Assembly: GCA_008638375.1 (NCBI GenBank)
Contig: CM018052.1
Span: 19,451,571 to 19,515,570, forward strand
Reading direction: 5' to 3'
Source of the DNA: Nyssa sinensis
Taxonomy: Eukaryota > Streptophyta > Magnoliopsida > Cornales > Nyssaceae
Length of the DNA stretch: 64,000 nt
Each line of letters begins with the position of its first letter. Position 1 is the first letter of the stretch. This document shows, in pieces, positions 48,372 through 59,800 of the stretch. Position numbers and translations under genes: made by a program. Below the pieces are notes generated by a model that saw only the letters and a list, made by a program, of their open reading frames with translations, searched no databases and was not told the origin of the DNA.

Positions 48372-50192
48372 ATTATTATGTGATATAATTGACATAATGC
48401 ACTAAATATAAGATCATAAAAAGTGTTTTGCTATAACTTTATCATAAAGATGATATTTAGTATCCAAAGCAAGAATATAGCTAAGTAATATATATGTATA
48501 TAGATATGCTATGACTTTCTTAATTGATTAGAATTGAGATAAAAAATTAAGCAAAGATAGCTAAGACATGTGATCATCATTGAACACAAATATAAGATGT
48601 GTTCAAATAAGATTAAAAGTAAAATATAAATGTTTATAGCATAAATCTTGATATAGTTTAATGAATTTTTGACATATAATTTATAGGCTATAAATCAATA
48701 TAAATATTTATGCAAAAAAAAATGTTGAATCAGATAAATCGATTAAGTTGCCCAAATATATAGTAATAATTGGGATTCAAATATGCCTTTGGACATTTGT
48801 GTATATGAGTGGCGTATTTAAGGACCTTAAATATCAGTTAAGAATTTTATAGATAATAATTTATAACAATCAACATAGAAATTGTGCATAAGATTTAGCA
48901 TGAAAAGCTTTAATGATCATATGCATGATGTAAAATGATTTAAGTCATGCATATTCAAGTAAATGCACAAACTAGATATAAGTCATGACATTCATAGGAA
49001 CTTATCCACGGCAACATGAAATAAAATGCAAGGTCATGACATTTAGGATGTATCCCTATAATAATGTTGTAAAATTCATATGGGTGCATATTTTAGGAAG
49101 TCTTTCATGAATGAAAAAATGTAATAAACTTAAATTCATGACTGACTTTTTGCTTGGAGAATAACAAAATGATATTATATGGTTAATCCCTCAAAAAAAA
49201 TGATTTAAATGTTTATATACTTGTGTACTAACTTTTCCTTTTGAAGGAAATCAAGTTAGAATACAACAAGTCAAAACATAGAACAAAACTAGTAAGTTTC
49301 ACCAACCGGTTGTAAGACCGGAAGTCTGCTTGCCACAATTGGACGTCCACTGAGGTTGTTTGGATGACCTCTATACTCAACTGGATGATTGATAGGTGAT
49401 TTTGGACCTTCAAATTCATCTCTAGAGGCAATGACCAAGCAGACTTGGCATCCGAATTTGGGACCGAATGTTCACCACTTCGTCAAACTAGCCCTTGTAG
49501 AAAGTTGATTACACAATGGCTGAAATCAAATTCAAAGTTTCATGATTTTCTCATGCTCGCTATAAAAAGGGACCTTGGGGATTCAAGAAGGATGATCCAA
49601 GCATTCAAGAATCACTCTCTGACATCATTCAAGTGCTCCCATATTCAAATAGACTGAAGAAGCTTGACGTTTACACTTTCAATTCATCATATAGCCTCAT
49701 AGGTGAATTGTGTTTTTATTCTTTGATTCATACAACATCTTTAACCTTTTTGGTGTGTTGTAAATTTTGTATCCACCCTACCAAGAGGGTATATATTGTT
49801 CTTTACTTTGAATTGAGTGTTAGTGTACCGACACTACATCCAGTTGGAAGTTGTAATTGGTGTAGTCATCACCACGTCAACTAATAAGTGTAAAAGGTGA
49901 ATCGACACTGTATCAACTAATCGTTGTAAAGAAGGTGAAGCTAGAACTGCGTCAATAGGTTAGTGGATTCTTGGTATTTAGATTAAGGGATCAATACTAA
50001 AGAGTAGACGTAAGCTTACATTATAAGACAAACCACTATAAATCGTGTGTGCTCATTATTAGTTCATTTATCTTCTTATTATTGGTATTTGTTGTTTTAT
50101 ATTTTTACTAACACCTAGAGGGGAAAAGATTTTCAAAAATTGCATCAAGTTTTATAAACAACCTATTCACCCTCCTTTAGGTTGCCCTTTCA

Positions 50193-51000
50193 ATAATAAA
50201 GTCCAAGAGGCAACTGAATTCTTGAAACGTTTACCAGACTTAGAACTGTCTCAATTGATCATCTCTATTGACCAACTCTAATCCTATTTTGATGCCTTGT
50301 TGGAAGTCCATACTCTATCCACGAAAGTTACCAACAATCTTCAATTTTCCCGGCATTTGGTTCCCACCCTTTTTAATAACTTTAGGTTATTTGATAAAAG
50401 CGCTATTATCCTCAGTTGTTAATTGGAAGAAGTCGACCGATATGTGATGGAGACTAAAGAGAAAAGATAACAATACAAGAGTATAAAGGTTTTGTATTCA
50501 ATCCTGGTTAAGGAAAATCACTAATTGGCCGAAGAGATCGCCCGTATATGTAACGGCCTATATGGTGTTTTCTCTGGACTTACCAACTTTTTCTCCTTTC
50601 ATTTCCCTTGTCTTTCTTTCAAAACAGGTAGGTTACTTGGTTAGGCACTTCCCCCCGACCTTCTTACTTAGATTGGTTGGCTATATAGACAGGTTCCCTA
50701 AAGAATTATCTATCATATTCACCAGATCCATTTGCCCCCAGTTCTTGAGATTAAACTGGTTGGTTTAACCACACCACTGGTTAATGGTTTTCTTATCTCC
50801 TTTTTAACATGCCATGGTTGACTTGTCCTAGAGCTTTTTAAGTGATAGAACCCTTGGCTTATTGGTGTCCAACAATTCTAACCATACCAACACTTAATCT
50901 TTGTAGCTATATCCTAACATCTCTATGTATTTAGATTATGCTTTGTCAAAAACTTTACAAACTTGACATTTTTCATTATCCAAACGCTTTATCTCATCGT
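50193..51000 (+). pseudogene. PMD-like remnant, part 3 (C-terminal region)
   Basis: Reads KVQEATEFLKRLPDLELSQL, then YFDALLEVHTLSTKVTNN, LVPTLFNNFRLFDKSAI and LEEVDRYVMETKEKR with only a few stops. The hydrophobic spacing suggests a coiled-coil-like helical tail, as in retroelement PMD proteins. It fades out before the primer-binding-like site near 51100. Confidence 0.45.
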
Positions 51001-51120
51001 CCAAATCATCCATCTCTTCTTTAAGTTGATTTATTTGGTAAATAATAGATTGTGGCCAAAACATCCACTCCATTATTGCAAGTAGTCACCCTTGACAACC
51101 CACCGGACGTGCCAAAATTA

Positions 51121-52395
51121 TGTTTGATGTAAAAATTCTTTAGTAAATAATTATGTTTATGTATGGGCGTGCCATAACTGGATTAGCTCACATATGATGC
51201 TAAACGTTGATCTTTGATATGGTGTGTGTGTGTGTGTGTGTGTGTGAATGATCAAGTGATTAGATAGAAAAATGTAATCTCCCTTTTCTTGTAGGTTCTT
51301 CTTATCTCTGAGTATAAGGACTTTTAATGGAGATTGACTACCAAGACGAAAAAAATAAAGATATTGCATTAAAATTTGAAAATATATTACATAATCAAGT
51401 ACTGAATACAACCTTCAGACATAACGACAACAGATTGTAGTTACACATTGTGTAATAGTAATGGTGAGTATAGAGTGAAAAAGAGAAGGATAGTTAAGCT
51501 AAAATACTACTACTCCTAAGATATGCTATGCTAGGTTAGGACATGTTAAACTAAGATAATGTTTGGTTGAACTAGGTTTTGATGTTGATTGGCGTGTGGT
51601 CCTTTGTTCATCTTTATTTATGCTATTTATAGGCCTTTGTGAGGACTAGTGTCCCCCTATTTTGCATGTTCTGCACTAGGTTATCTATGCTCCCAATTTT
51701 GAGCATTATACCATGATGGATGATTATGTCTTACTAATTACTAGCATATTGCCCATGAGTTTCATGTGTCCCACATTTTGAGGAAGTGATCCCACGTTTT
51801 TGTCTTGAATCATAGCCATCTGTTCAATGTCTTTACTCTTTGAACGTGTTAGTTATGCATTGTTAAAGCTTTGGCTATAGTTGCCATGTATCCTATGTTA
51901 GATAATGATAAAATTGATAATTTAAACGTGCATTCACAATTTTGGGTCTCTAGTTGCCCATGATTACAAACTTAGTAATCCTCTATGCCTCCTCCACGGT
52001 GGACCCATATCTTAGAATGTTAAGATTGGTATTTTGGACATGTATTCATCACTTTGAGCCTTTAGTTTCTCATGATTACAAACTGTGTGCCCCCTCCATG
52101 ATGAACGTCAAAATATTTCGACTTTCTTATTGCTACCCTTAGTCATATACCTAAGTTAGATAGACATTCAAGTCTCTATACTTAGTTAAGTCTAAGATCC
52201 GTCATCTTGGTTGTTGCTACATTGATTATACAACCTAGAGATTTGTATTTCTTATCTGTCCATGTTAGCATATGTAGGTCGCTAATCCCAATGGGCTCAC
52301 TCTAACATTTAGGCAAATCATTAGCTTCTGAGTCTAATGTTATTTTAATTATGTGGCAAAAGATGAGTATATGAGGATTAGGTAAAATGTAAACA
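51121..52395 (-). repeat. LTR of the old gypsy-like element (5' LTR in its own orientation)
   Basis: 1275 bp; plus-view ends TGTTTGATG and AATGTAAACA. It is collinear with 31362-32528 but clearly diverged, and includes a (GT)n run at 51222-51246. Immediately below 51121 the minus strand reads TTTTGGCACGTCCGGTGGG, the likely primer-binding region. Confidence 0.7.
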
Positions 52396-52678
52396 TATAG
52401 ACAAGATAGATTTCTTGTGACTTTGTGAAAGAGACTGCACATATTCAAGGAAGTTTCAATTCATTCCTTTTGCATCATTTGCCTAGGATTTCTAAATGTA
52501 ATTGTAGCTAATTTTTGCATTTTTTTTTATTTTTGTTGCCAATTGCTGCTTAATGATACAATTGTTGAATTAGAAATCATCTTTTATTTTGAGTAGTATA
52601 CTTTAATTGTAGGTGCTACACTATTGGATGTATAATTACAAATAAAATCAAAATATTGATTTGAAAAACATACACTTA

Positions 52679-53132
52679 CACTTTGCTTGGATTGAGGGAT
52701 TTGAAAAGAAAGGAGAGGAAAATGGAAGGAGTGAGATGTTATTTTGTACTTGGTTTGAAATTAGGGAAGGAAAGGAAGAGAGAGGAAAGGGTGTCTTACC
52801 CCTTATTTTATTCAATTTGTTCACCTTCCAAAAATGGACGGAGATGAAAGAAAATGAGAGTCTTTAATGAAATTTTTATAATACCAATTTTAACCTTAAA
52901 ATTATAAAATAAAAAATAAAAAAATACCTCTACCTTAGAGCATAATAGTAAAAAAGTATGTATTTTTTTTCTTTTCTTTCTTATGTTATTTTCAAGTAAG
53001 ATGAGAAAATTACTTTCTCATTCTCTTATTTGTTATCTAAGTAGGTAGGAGGGATTATATTCTCTCCTCGTTTCCTCATAACTAATGATTAGTTATCATC
53101 TCCTTTCTTTTTTTATGTGTCTAAGCATAGTG
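52679..53132. mobile_element. Tourist-like MITE, second copy, upstream of a gene
   Basis: 454 bp with ends CACTTTGCTTGGAT and, reverse-complemented, CACTATGCTTAGAC, flanked by the 3-bp duplication TTA. The interior (TTATAATACCAATTTTAACC, TACCTCTACCTTAGAGCATA) is the reverse complement of the copy at 10683-11155. It ends about 140 bp upstream of a TATA box. Confidence 0.75.
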
Positions 53133-53273
53133 TTAGGCCTTTTTTTTTCTTTTTCTTTTCCTTTTTCTTTTTTAAAGGTAATTCCCCCCATATGTTAGGA
53201 AAAAAAGAAATATAAAAAAACTTCTTCCTTGGATGGTAAAAAAGTCATTGGAAATATCATTTCGTCGGAGGCT

Positions 53274-53279
53274 TATAAA
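53274..53279 (+). promoter_or_regulatory. TATA box of the CCDC174-like gene
   Basis: TTATAAAT at 53273-53280 lies 154 bases upstream of the chosen start codon, with a GAGAGAG-rich segment just after it, a typical plant core promoter and leader layout. It places transcription start near 53305, after the in-frame upstream methionines. Confidence 0.6.
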
Positions 53280-53432
53280 TGCGAGAGACGGGAGAGAGAA
53301 GACAGAAAACAATTGGGAGCAGTTTGGATACACAGAGGAAACGGCAGAGCATTAGTTAGAATGCAGGAAGAGGAAGGGAAGAAGAGGAGGGTGGTGGTGG
53401 AGTCACTGGGATGGCTTACAGAATCATCAATC

Positions 53433-53644
53433 ATGCCCAAGAAACACCGTGCCATCGCAGGCGTCGGACCCTCCTCGATCCTCGAACTCAAGGCCCAACT
53501 CTACAAGAGCCAGGAAGAGACCAAGAGCTCCAAGGAGCTCTCCACCCACCCGGACCACCTCGAATACCATCGAGCCAAGAAGAAGATCACCCTACACGAT
53601 CCTTTCTCTCACAAGAATGCTGGCGTGGAATCCCGTGCTTTCAA
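53433..53644 (+). CDS. First exon of a small conserved plant protein with CCDC174-like layout (partial)
   Basis: Starts MPKKHRAIAGVGPSSILELK, continues with AQLYKSQEETKSSKELSTHP and AKKKITLHDPFSHKNAGVES, and ends after 70 codons plus two bases at a GT donor (53645). The pattern SSILELKAQLYKSQEE then NAGVESRA matches the layout of the N-terminus of CCDC174 proteins. I recall a similar Arabidopsis uncharacterised protein, At4g18257, but this is unverified. Function is unknown; CCDC174 relatives are nuclear and linked to RNA processing. The start is chosen because the TATA box excludes the upstream in-frame methionines and because the conserved-looking sequence begins here. No second exon was recognised in the remaining 10 kb, so the gene either continues beyond the window with a long transposon-filled intron or is broken. 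Confidence 0.6.
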
Positions 53645-53739
53645 GTACGCCCTAATTCTTTCATCTGTCAATTATTGATATTGAATTCAATTGTTGTTTT
53701 TTTTGTTATTAATGTTCATGCAGTGCTTTTGTTTGAGAT

Positions 53740-54987
53740 TGAAGACAAGACTAATTATTAGGCTATAGTGGGTTGAAAGGCTTGAATTTGACGTAGTGAT
53801 AGTATTTTTGTTATGAACGGGAAAGCTGTAGCGAACTTAAGCAGTGATGAAGGGGGAAAGTTATTGATAACCTCATTTCGGAACAAGCTGGCAATCTCAA
53901 ACCTTTGATGTGCTAAGCTGATAATGGAATGATTCTCTTATTGGAAATTTAGGTTATAAACATCATTTGGTAACATGAATTCACGTTGCTTTGTTGACCA
54001 TGGAACTTTAAAGATGCCATTAATTTAACAGCGAGATGTTGTTCACCTCTCAATTTTGGGATAAATTGTGCAATGAAGGCTTCTGATTAGATGGGCAAAA
54101 AATATTGAATCAATTGCTTGAAAGAGATCGGTTTGGTATATGAAGTCTCTTATATTTATTTATTTTGCACCAATTGTTGTTTCATGTTTGCTATTGTCTG
54201 GTTGTATGATTTGGTGTTGAAAGGTTCAAAAAGTTGGTGCTTTGGTATTTGTATGATTGAATGCATGGTAAGTTTTCAATGCTAACAAGATGTAAATAAA
54301 AACAATAGTTATATAGTAGAAAGATCATGTTGATGATCTGGCATTGTTAGGGATGGTGACATTCTTTGTTTAGCCTATTCTGCAAAGTAGATTATCATCC
54401 AGACAAGGAGTGTTGATTCTTACTTTTGGTTTCACAATGGTCTTTACCTTCTTTTAGCTTCGAGGTGAGTGCTACCTTGTGCTTTATACATGCTGTTGGA
54501 GGATTGATTGGAAGCAATTAGGTTCTCCAAAAGTTTGTGGTATGAAGTTTTGCTAGGGGCCCAATCTTTTTTTGATAAGTATATTTCATTAAAGGTGCCG
54601 AAATGGGCGCATAACACATGTATAGGTGTGCTATACAACTCTAAATGAAATCAATTAATCAGACTCATCTCCCAAAAACTCGAAAATAAAATTTATGGAT
54701 GTACCAAAAGACTCTACAAAAATTATAAAAATCTCAAAGAAATCTGTTTAACTAGGGATGCAACCTGGTCTAATATTGATCCAATTGGTTGCTATATGTG
54801 TATAGATTGGTCTGGGGAATGTTGAAGAACCGACATTGGTGATTAAATTTTGGTCAAAGGCTTGTTCAAGTGGAATCAACTTAAAATTTAGCTAATGAAT
54901 ACATGCAAGTTATGAAGACTTGAAAATTTGAAATTTTAGTTTGTAATTATTTGTCTAAATTTTTGAAGCAATGCACTAAAAGTCAAG
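53740..54987. repeat. Segmental duplication, copy 1
   Basis: Collinear with 60535-62470: shared landmarks are AACATGAATTCAC with TTGACCATGGAAC, TTGGTTTCACAATG with TCTTTACCTT, and AATCATTTGTCTA. It starts within the intron of the CCDC174-like gene and ends exactly where the truncated LTR begins. Confidence 0.7.
54567..54755 (-). mobile_element. LINE or SINE 3'-tail insertion
   Basis: TTTTTTTGATAAGTATATTTC is, on the minus strand, a common plant retroposon 3' end followed by an A-run. The stretch is absent from copy 2 of the duplication, and CTAGGG-type sequence flanks both sides (imperfect target duplication), so it inserted after the duplication. Confidence 0.5.
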
Positions 54988-54997
54988 TCCTTTTTTT

Positions 54998-55295
54998 GGT
55001 GGGTAGCCTAAGTGGCTTTTCTTTTTGGGCTCAATTTCTTACTTCTTTTTGGGTCAAGGGTTCAAAACTCATTGGCCTCAAATTTTGGCTTCCCTTTTTT
55101 TTTTTTTTTGGTTATTTTTCCTTTATTCATATATTCATCTATTTATTCGTTTATTAACGCTATTGTTTATTTACTTATTTATTATTATTATTATTTTTCG
55201 ATTTAATTTCATATAACATTTTTATTACGTTTCGTAAAATTTCTAATTCCCAATTTCGTCACTAAATTTTCCGCTAATCCGGTCGGGGTGTTACA
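54998..55295 (-). repeat. Truncated 3' LTR of the Del/Tekay-like element
   Basis: Matches 59990-60282 nearly base for base. The break at 54997/54998 falls in a T-run at the edge of the duplicated host segment. Confidence 0.85.
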
Positions 55296-55417
55296 TCCTT
55301 CCCCCCTTAAAAGAGTTTTGTCCTCAAAACTTAAGCTAACTAGGGGTTTGTTTTGTATTTCTCACTATGTTAATCCCATAGTGACAAAAATCAACGATTC
55401 AAAAATAGGGTCTTACC

Positions 55418-56413
55418 TCATGTCTTTTTGTTAGGGGCGGGACAGTTGTTGATCAGCTGATAGAGTCGTGGTTGTGCTGGTTTGTTTGGGCAGTCCTTCA
55501 CTCGGTGCCCCTTCTTGCCACACTCAAAGCAGGCTCCCGTGTTCCATCGACACTGCTCATCTTTGTGGAGACATCCACATCGCTGACACTTATCTGGCTT
55601 GTCCTGATCCGGCCCCTTTGCTTGCCCCTTTGAAGTTTCATGTCTCTTGTTTGAATTCCATCCAGTTTTCTTACTTGACCCCTCTCCTATTTTCTCAGCA
55701 TTGAAAGCTCTTTTTTTCTGGTCCCGAGCTTTTACATATTCTTCATTGTTCTTTTCTGCGATTAAGGCCATATTTACAATTTCAGAGTACGACTCGGACT
55801 GGAATAGTGAAACGCGGTCATGAATGCTCCTTTTTAGTCCCCCCTCAAATCTCTTTGCCTTATCACGCTCAACTTCTATCATGTCTGGAGCAAAACGGGC
55901 TAACTCAATAAATTTAGCCTCGTATTCAGCAACTGTCATGTTTCCCTGCTTCAACTCAATGAACTCTACTTTCTTTCCTTCACGGACACTCTTTGGAAAA
56001 TACTTCTCATATAATAATTCCGTGAATCTCCCCCAAGCCAAGAACGGAACGCCCGTTGTATAATTCCTTTTCACTAAGTTCCACCAAAGCTTTGCTTCTC
56101 CCTGAAGCCTAAAAGCAGCAAGAGTGACCTTCTTCTCCTCAGGACACTCCATTACCTCAAATATATCTTCCATACTCATTATCCAAGTTTCGACTTCATC
56201 TACCTTAGGAGCTCCAGTGAATACAGGTGGCTGGAGTTTCATGAATCGTTCTACCAAGCTTGGTTGGTTTACATTGTTCCTTCCATTCCCCCTATTATTC
56301 TGTCGCCTCACCTCGCGAATAAATTCGTTCAGTGTTCGCTTCATACTGCCAGGATCTTCTCTGGTATTCTCTTCATGGTTGTCACTAGTCCCCGGCCTTG
56401 CCCTATTTGCCAT
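55418..56413 (-). CDS. Gag polyprotein of the Del/Tekay-like element
   Basis: A 331-aa open frame. The N-terminus is polar (MANRARPGTSDNHEENTRED) with a linker rich in Arg and Asn (RQNNRGNGRNN). The retrotransposon gag capsid domain runs from about residue 55 to 225: FTGAPKVDEVETWIMSMEDI, AAFRLQGEAKLWWN, FTELLYEKYFPKSVREGKK, FIELKQGNMTVAEYEAKF, LARFAPDMI, FEGGLKRSI. It then has a basic segment and two Cys clusters: CQRCGCLHKDEQC and the zinc knuckle CFECGKKGHRVKDC near residues 293-306. Gag packages RNA into virus-like particles. The frame ends soon after the knuckle where protease would follow in a complete element. The intact frame fits a young insertion. Confidence 0.85.
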   Translation of the reverse strand: MANRARPGTSDNHEENTREDPGSMKRTLNEFIREVRRQNNRGNGRNNVNQPSLVERFMKLQPPVFTGAPKVDEVETWIMSMEDIFEVMECPEEKKVTLAAFRLQGEAKLWWNLVKRNYTTGVPFLAWGRFTELLYEKYFPKSVREGKKVEFIELKQGNMTVAEYEAKFIELARFAPDMIEVERDKAKRFEGGLKRSIHDRVSLFQSESYSEIVNMALIAEKNNEEYVKARDQKKRAFNAEKIGEGSSKKTGWNSNKRHETSKGQAKGPDQDKPDKCQRCGCLHKDEQCRWNTGACFECGKKGHRVKDCPNKPAQPRLYQLINNCPAPNKKT

Positions 56414-56811
56414 CCTCTCGTTTCACCTAAAACCACAAAACAAGATACTCAGAATTCCTCAACTATATGTCCATTGAACTGCATGAAATTTATATCATTA
56501 AGTCACATATTCATAGAGCATATTCAATCATAAATCTCAATCTCTCTCAACCTACATTTCCACCCCAAGGTCATCTAATCGACCCTAAAAGGGTTCGAAT
56601 GATCATTCCTAATCATCACTCTATCACCTAATCACTAGAGGTCATCAAATTTCTAACTTAAAAATATTTCTATTTTCGAGAATTGCTAACCCTAAGGTTC
56701 AGGTAAAATCCCCATGTTTCAGTGTCTCCCAAAATTTTTTGATCATCCCAATCACCTATGAAACCTCAATTTCAATTCCTCTTCGGTCTTTCCCAAAGAC
56801 CATTAACCTAA

Positions 56812-56823
56812 GCTCTGATACCA
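56812..56823 (-). other. Primer-binding site (initiator tRNA-Met)
   Basis: TGGTATCAGAGC on the minus strand, three bases inside the LTR end at 56827. It is complementary to the 3' end of plant initiator tRNA-Met. Confidence 0.9.
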
Positions 56824-56826
56824 CTC

Positions 56827-59800
56827 TGTCACGACCCGAAACCCGGCTTATGCGGATTAAAGGTTCGTGATCGGCCACCGAGGCCTATTTCAATAATCAC
56901 AATTCAATAATCACGATATTTTTAATATAACCATTTACGCAGCGGAATATATATATTTTTTTTTCTTTCCTGTCTTCACAAAATAAGTTACATAACCAAA
57001 TCGGTCGATTCAAATACTATCATCAAAGGTCGTAGTCTCCAAGTCAAGAGTTAGCATAACATTACACAACTTAATACACAAGATCCAAAATGTCTAATCT
57101 ATCTTCGGTCGAGGACCCATCAAAAGAACTTGCTTCAACCCTTAAGCACTTATCCTGCATCACCTGAAAGCAAGTTTGTCTAATCCTCACCTGAAAAATG
57201 TTAAGAGGATGGGGTGAGCTTCAACAAGCCCAATGAGTACTTCCATAACATGCCAAGGGTTTCAAAACTACTATGTAGTACAGTCTGAAATGTATATACT
57301 CAAATGGAATTAAAATACGTCATATCAAGTACAACAGATCAGTGAATGATATCAAAATCATTATCATAATCTCAGTTCAATCACATTCGTAAATCAAAAT
57401 CGATAACAAAGCACAATCAAAATAATGATCCAATAAGTTGTTACTAAAGATTAGTATTATAATTCAAACAGGGTTCAAAGTCGTTTTCAATATCAATAGT
57501 CCTAATCAAATCAACATTGTAGTATAATATTGTAACTCTATCATAGTTACGATTCAAAGTCGTTTTCAAATTCAATAGTCATAGTTCAAAATCAACCTCA
57601 TGGTTCGGTAACATATTTCGATAACAAATTTCATAGTCTGATAATCAAAATCATAATTCAATAGTTCTCAATTCAAGATTCAAGGTTCAATCATAGTTCA
57701 CATTCGATATTCATAAAAGTTCAAATCAATAAAATTTATCTTCTATGGCCAGCAAATTAGCACCTCGCTGACTGAGATCACATTCAATAATACCACCAAT
57801 ATACCCCGTGGTTAGGGTTCAAATGCCAGCAAATTAGAACCTCGCTGACTGAGATCAAATTCAATAGTACCACTCGTATACCCCGTGGTTAGGGTTCGAT
57901 AAAGTCACAATCTATTCGATAATGACAGATCATAGAAGATTCAATTATTCAAAGCATCAAAATCATTTCCAAAATCAATAACATCAATAACAATCTCAAT
58001 CATTCTATTAAGAATATCATATTTAGCCTTTAATCAAAACAATTCAAAGATTGGTGAGAACATTATTATAGTGTCACGAGCATTTTACAAACTGTCAGGA
58101 AGTGGCAATGTCAATAAATCATTCAAATCGATTTCAAACAAAGGGATCTATTTTCAAATTATACAAGAGTTCGATATTTATATTTATAATAAAAATCCAC
58201 CTCAACATGGTATGAAAATACTCACCTGAAGTCCCAAAAGCAATTTTTCAAAAATCCTTCCTTAACGAGGGTCCCTATAATCACCATTCAAAACCTTATT
58301 ATTTTCTTGTTCAAAGTATAACATAATTTAACAGTCAATTTAGAGCCCTCTCTCTTCCAGTTTCTTCACAAGGATGTCTCCGTTAGGTTCAAAGCGTCGA
58401 AGATAATTAGTTTGGACTTTTCTAGACCTAAATTTATTTTCCTATAATTTATTTTAAGCCTAGGGGTATTTTTGTAATTTTATATTTTTACGCGTCATAT
58501 TTTTCGGTACTTCGTTTGCCAAAATGGACTCTACCGTTGAGTCCGGATTGCCCCAAATAGTCAAAATGGACTACCTTTTATATTCAATTGGCCTTAAGCA
58601 TCATTAGGGGTAAAATGGTAATTTTACATTTCACGCGTCCTAATTTTCGGGACTTAATTTCAAAAATCAGACTCCACCGTTGAGTCCGGAATGCCCGAAA
58701 ACATTGGGTTACACTATTCTTTTATTTTATTTGGACTTCGTTTGACTAATTTTTGGTTTAGGGGTGTTTTGGTAATTCTCCTAATTAAAAGGATTTTTAA
58801 ATTAATTTTTATTTAATTTTTCTGGGTAGTTTTGTAATTATCCGAAAGTTGGGGGTCAAAATGGAATTTTAGAAAACTTCACAGTAGACCAACCGGTTTA
58901 GTCCCGATTTGATTGGACCGGCTCGGTTTGGTCAATAACCAAGTGGGTTGGTTCGGTTTACTACGTCAGCATGACGTCATGATGACGTCATGCAACATAA
59001 TCCAACGTCGCCGTTTCACTATGCGCCCAGATCCAACTACACTCGGGTCGAACCAGACCCGACACCCGGCCCGAATGACCCGACCGCACAGTGCCTTCGT
59101 CCCCACGCTTTTCCGGTCACTACTCCGGCGTCGTCTCCGGCACCGGCGCCGGAAACTGCAAATTTTTCTTGATTTCATGTCAGTTTCTTGCTCTGATTTC
59201 ACTTAATTTAATCATCAACCTTCATTGCACCCCAAATACACTAGTTTTACACCATTTAGCTTAAAAATCTCACATAAAATGACAACTATCAAGATTTACA
59301 CCGTGACCTGTAAGTGGCCACTGGTTGCTCATTTCTGGCCCAAATCAATTGATTTTTGTTTCTCTATGATCCTATGAGGATCTAGTTTTGATCTCCATTC
59401 ACAAAACTAGTTTTGGTTTAAGTTCATTTCTGGGCAAGCTTGAAGCTTCGTTAATGGCAGCCATGGTGGTTGTGATTTCCAAGCCCCCAAACTCATTCAT
59501 TTGGCTTCTAATATGTTAGATCCATCACAATAGGGCCATGCATGCAACCATTAAACCCCAAAACAGCTTATGCATAAAGAAATTTAGAGAGAGAGAATCA
59601 TTGGGTTTGTTTTATACCTTCAAACAGTGTCTCTTTCTCCTCTCGTAGGCTCAACTGGATTCCCTCAAGCTTTCTCTAACCAGCCCAGTTTCCTCCCTTT
59701 CCCAGCGCCTTTCCAAACAGTCACAAACAATGCATGCAAACACACTTGATCTCTCTTTCTCACTCTAACTTTCTCTCTCTATAAAGCTGAACATACACTC

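Larger units (their letters stand above)
43844..50192 (+). mobile_element. SIRE-like copia solo LTR carrying a nested insertion
   Basis: The left end is TGTTGAGGACATAG and the right end GGTTGCCCTTTCA, with the TTCACCC-CTCC-TTTAGGTTGCC terminus common to SIRE-type LTRs. The perfect 5-bp duplication ATAAT flanks it (43839-43843 and 50193-50197). The LTR is interrupted at 44163-48371 by a long-LTR gypsy insertion; without that it is about 2.1 kb. It includes a TATAAAA promoter-like box near 49561. Confidence 0.72.
31362..52395 (-). mobile_element. Old nested Ty3/gypsy-like LTR retrotransposon, non-autonomous
   Basis: Related LTRs lie at 31362-32528 and 51121-52395. Reading on the minus strand, a primer-binding-like site (TTTTGGCACGTCCGGTGGG) follows the 52395-51121 LTR, and a purine tract (GTTTTGGGGGGTAA) precedes the other LTR, so the element is minus-oriented. 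Its interior is split by the insertions listed separately; removing them leaves under 5 kb. No gag or pol is recognisable. The main coding trace is an antisense PMD-like region. Outer flanks GATGG and TATAG match at three of five, consistent with age. That both LTRs belong to one insertion is inferred. Confidence 0.6.

Noticed and set aside
53229..53432. N-terminal extension of the CCDC174-like ORF beginning MDGKKVIGN
   Set aside because: A TATA box lies inside this extension at 53274, so these codons are promoter and leader. The conserved-looking protein begins at 53433.
55468..56533. Several plus-strand ORFs opposite the gag gene
   Set aside because: They are antisense shadows of the open gag frame, with no domain signal of their own.
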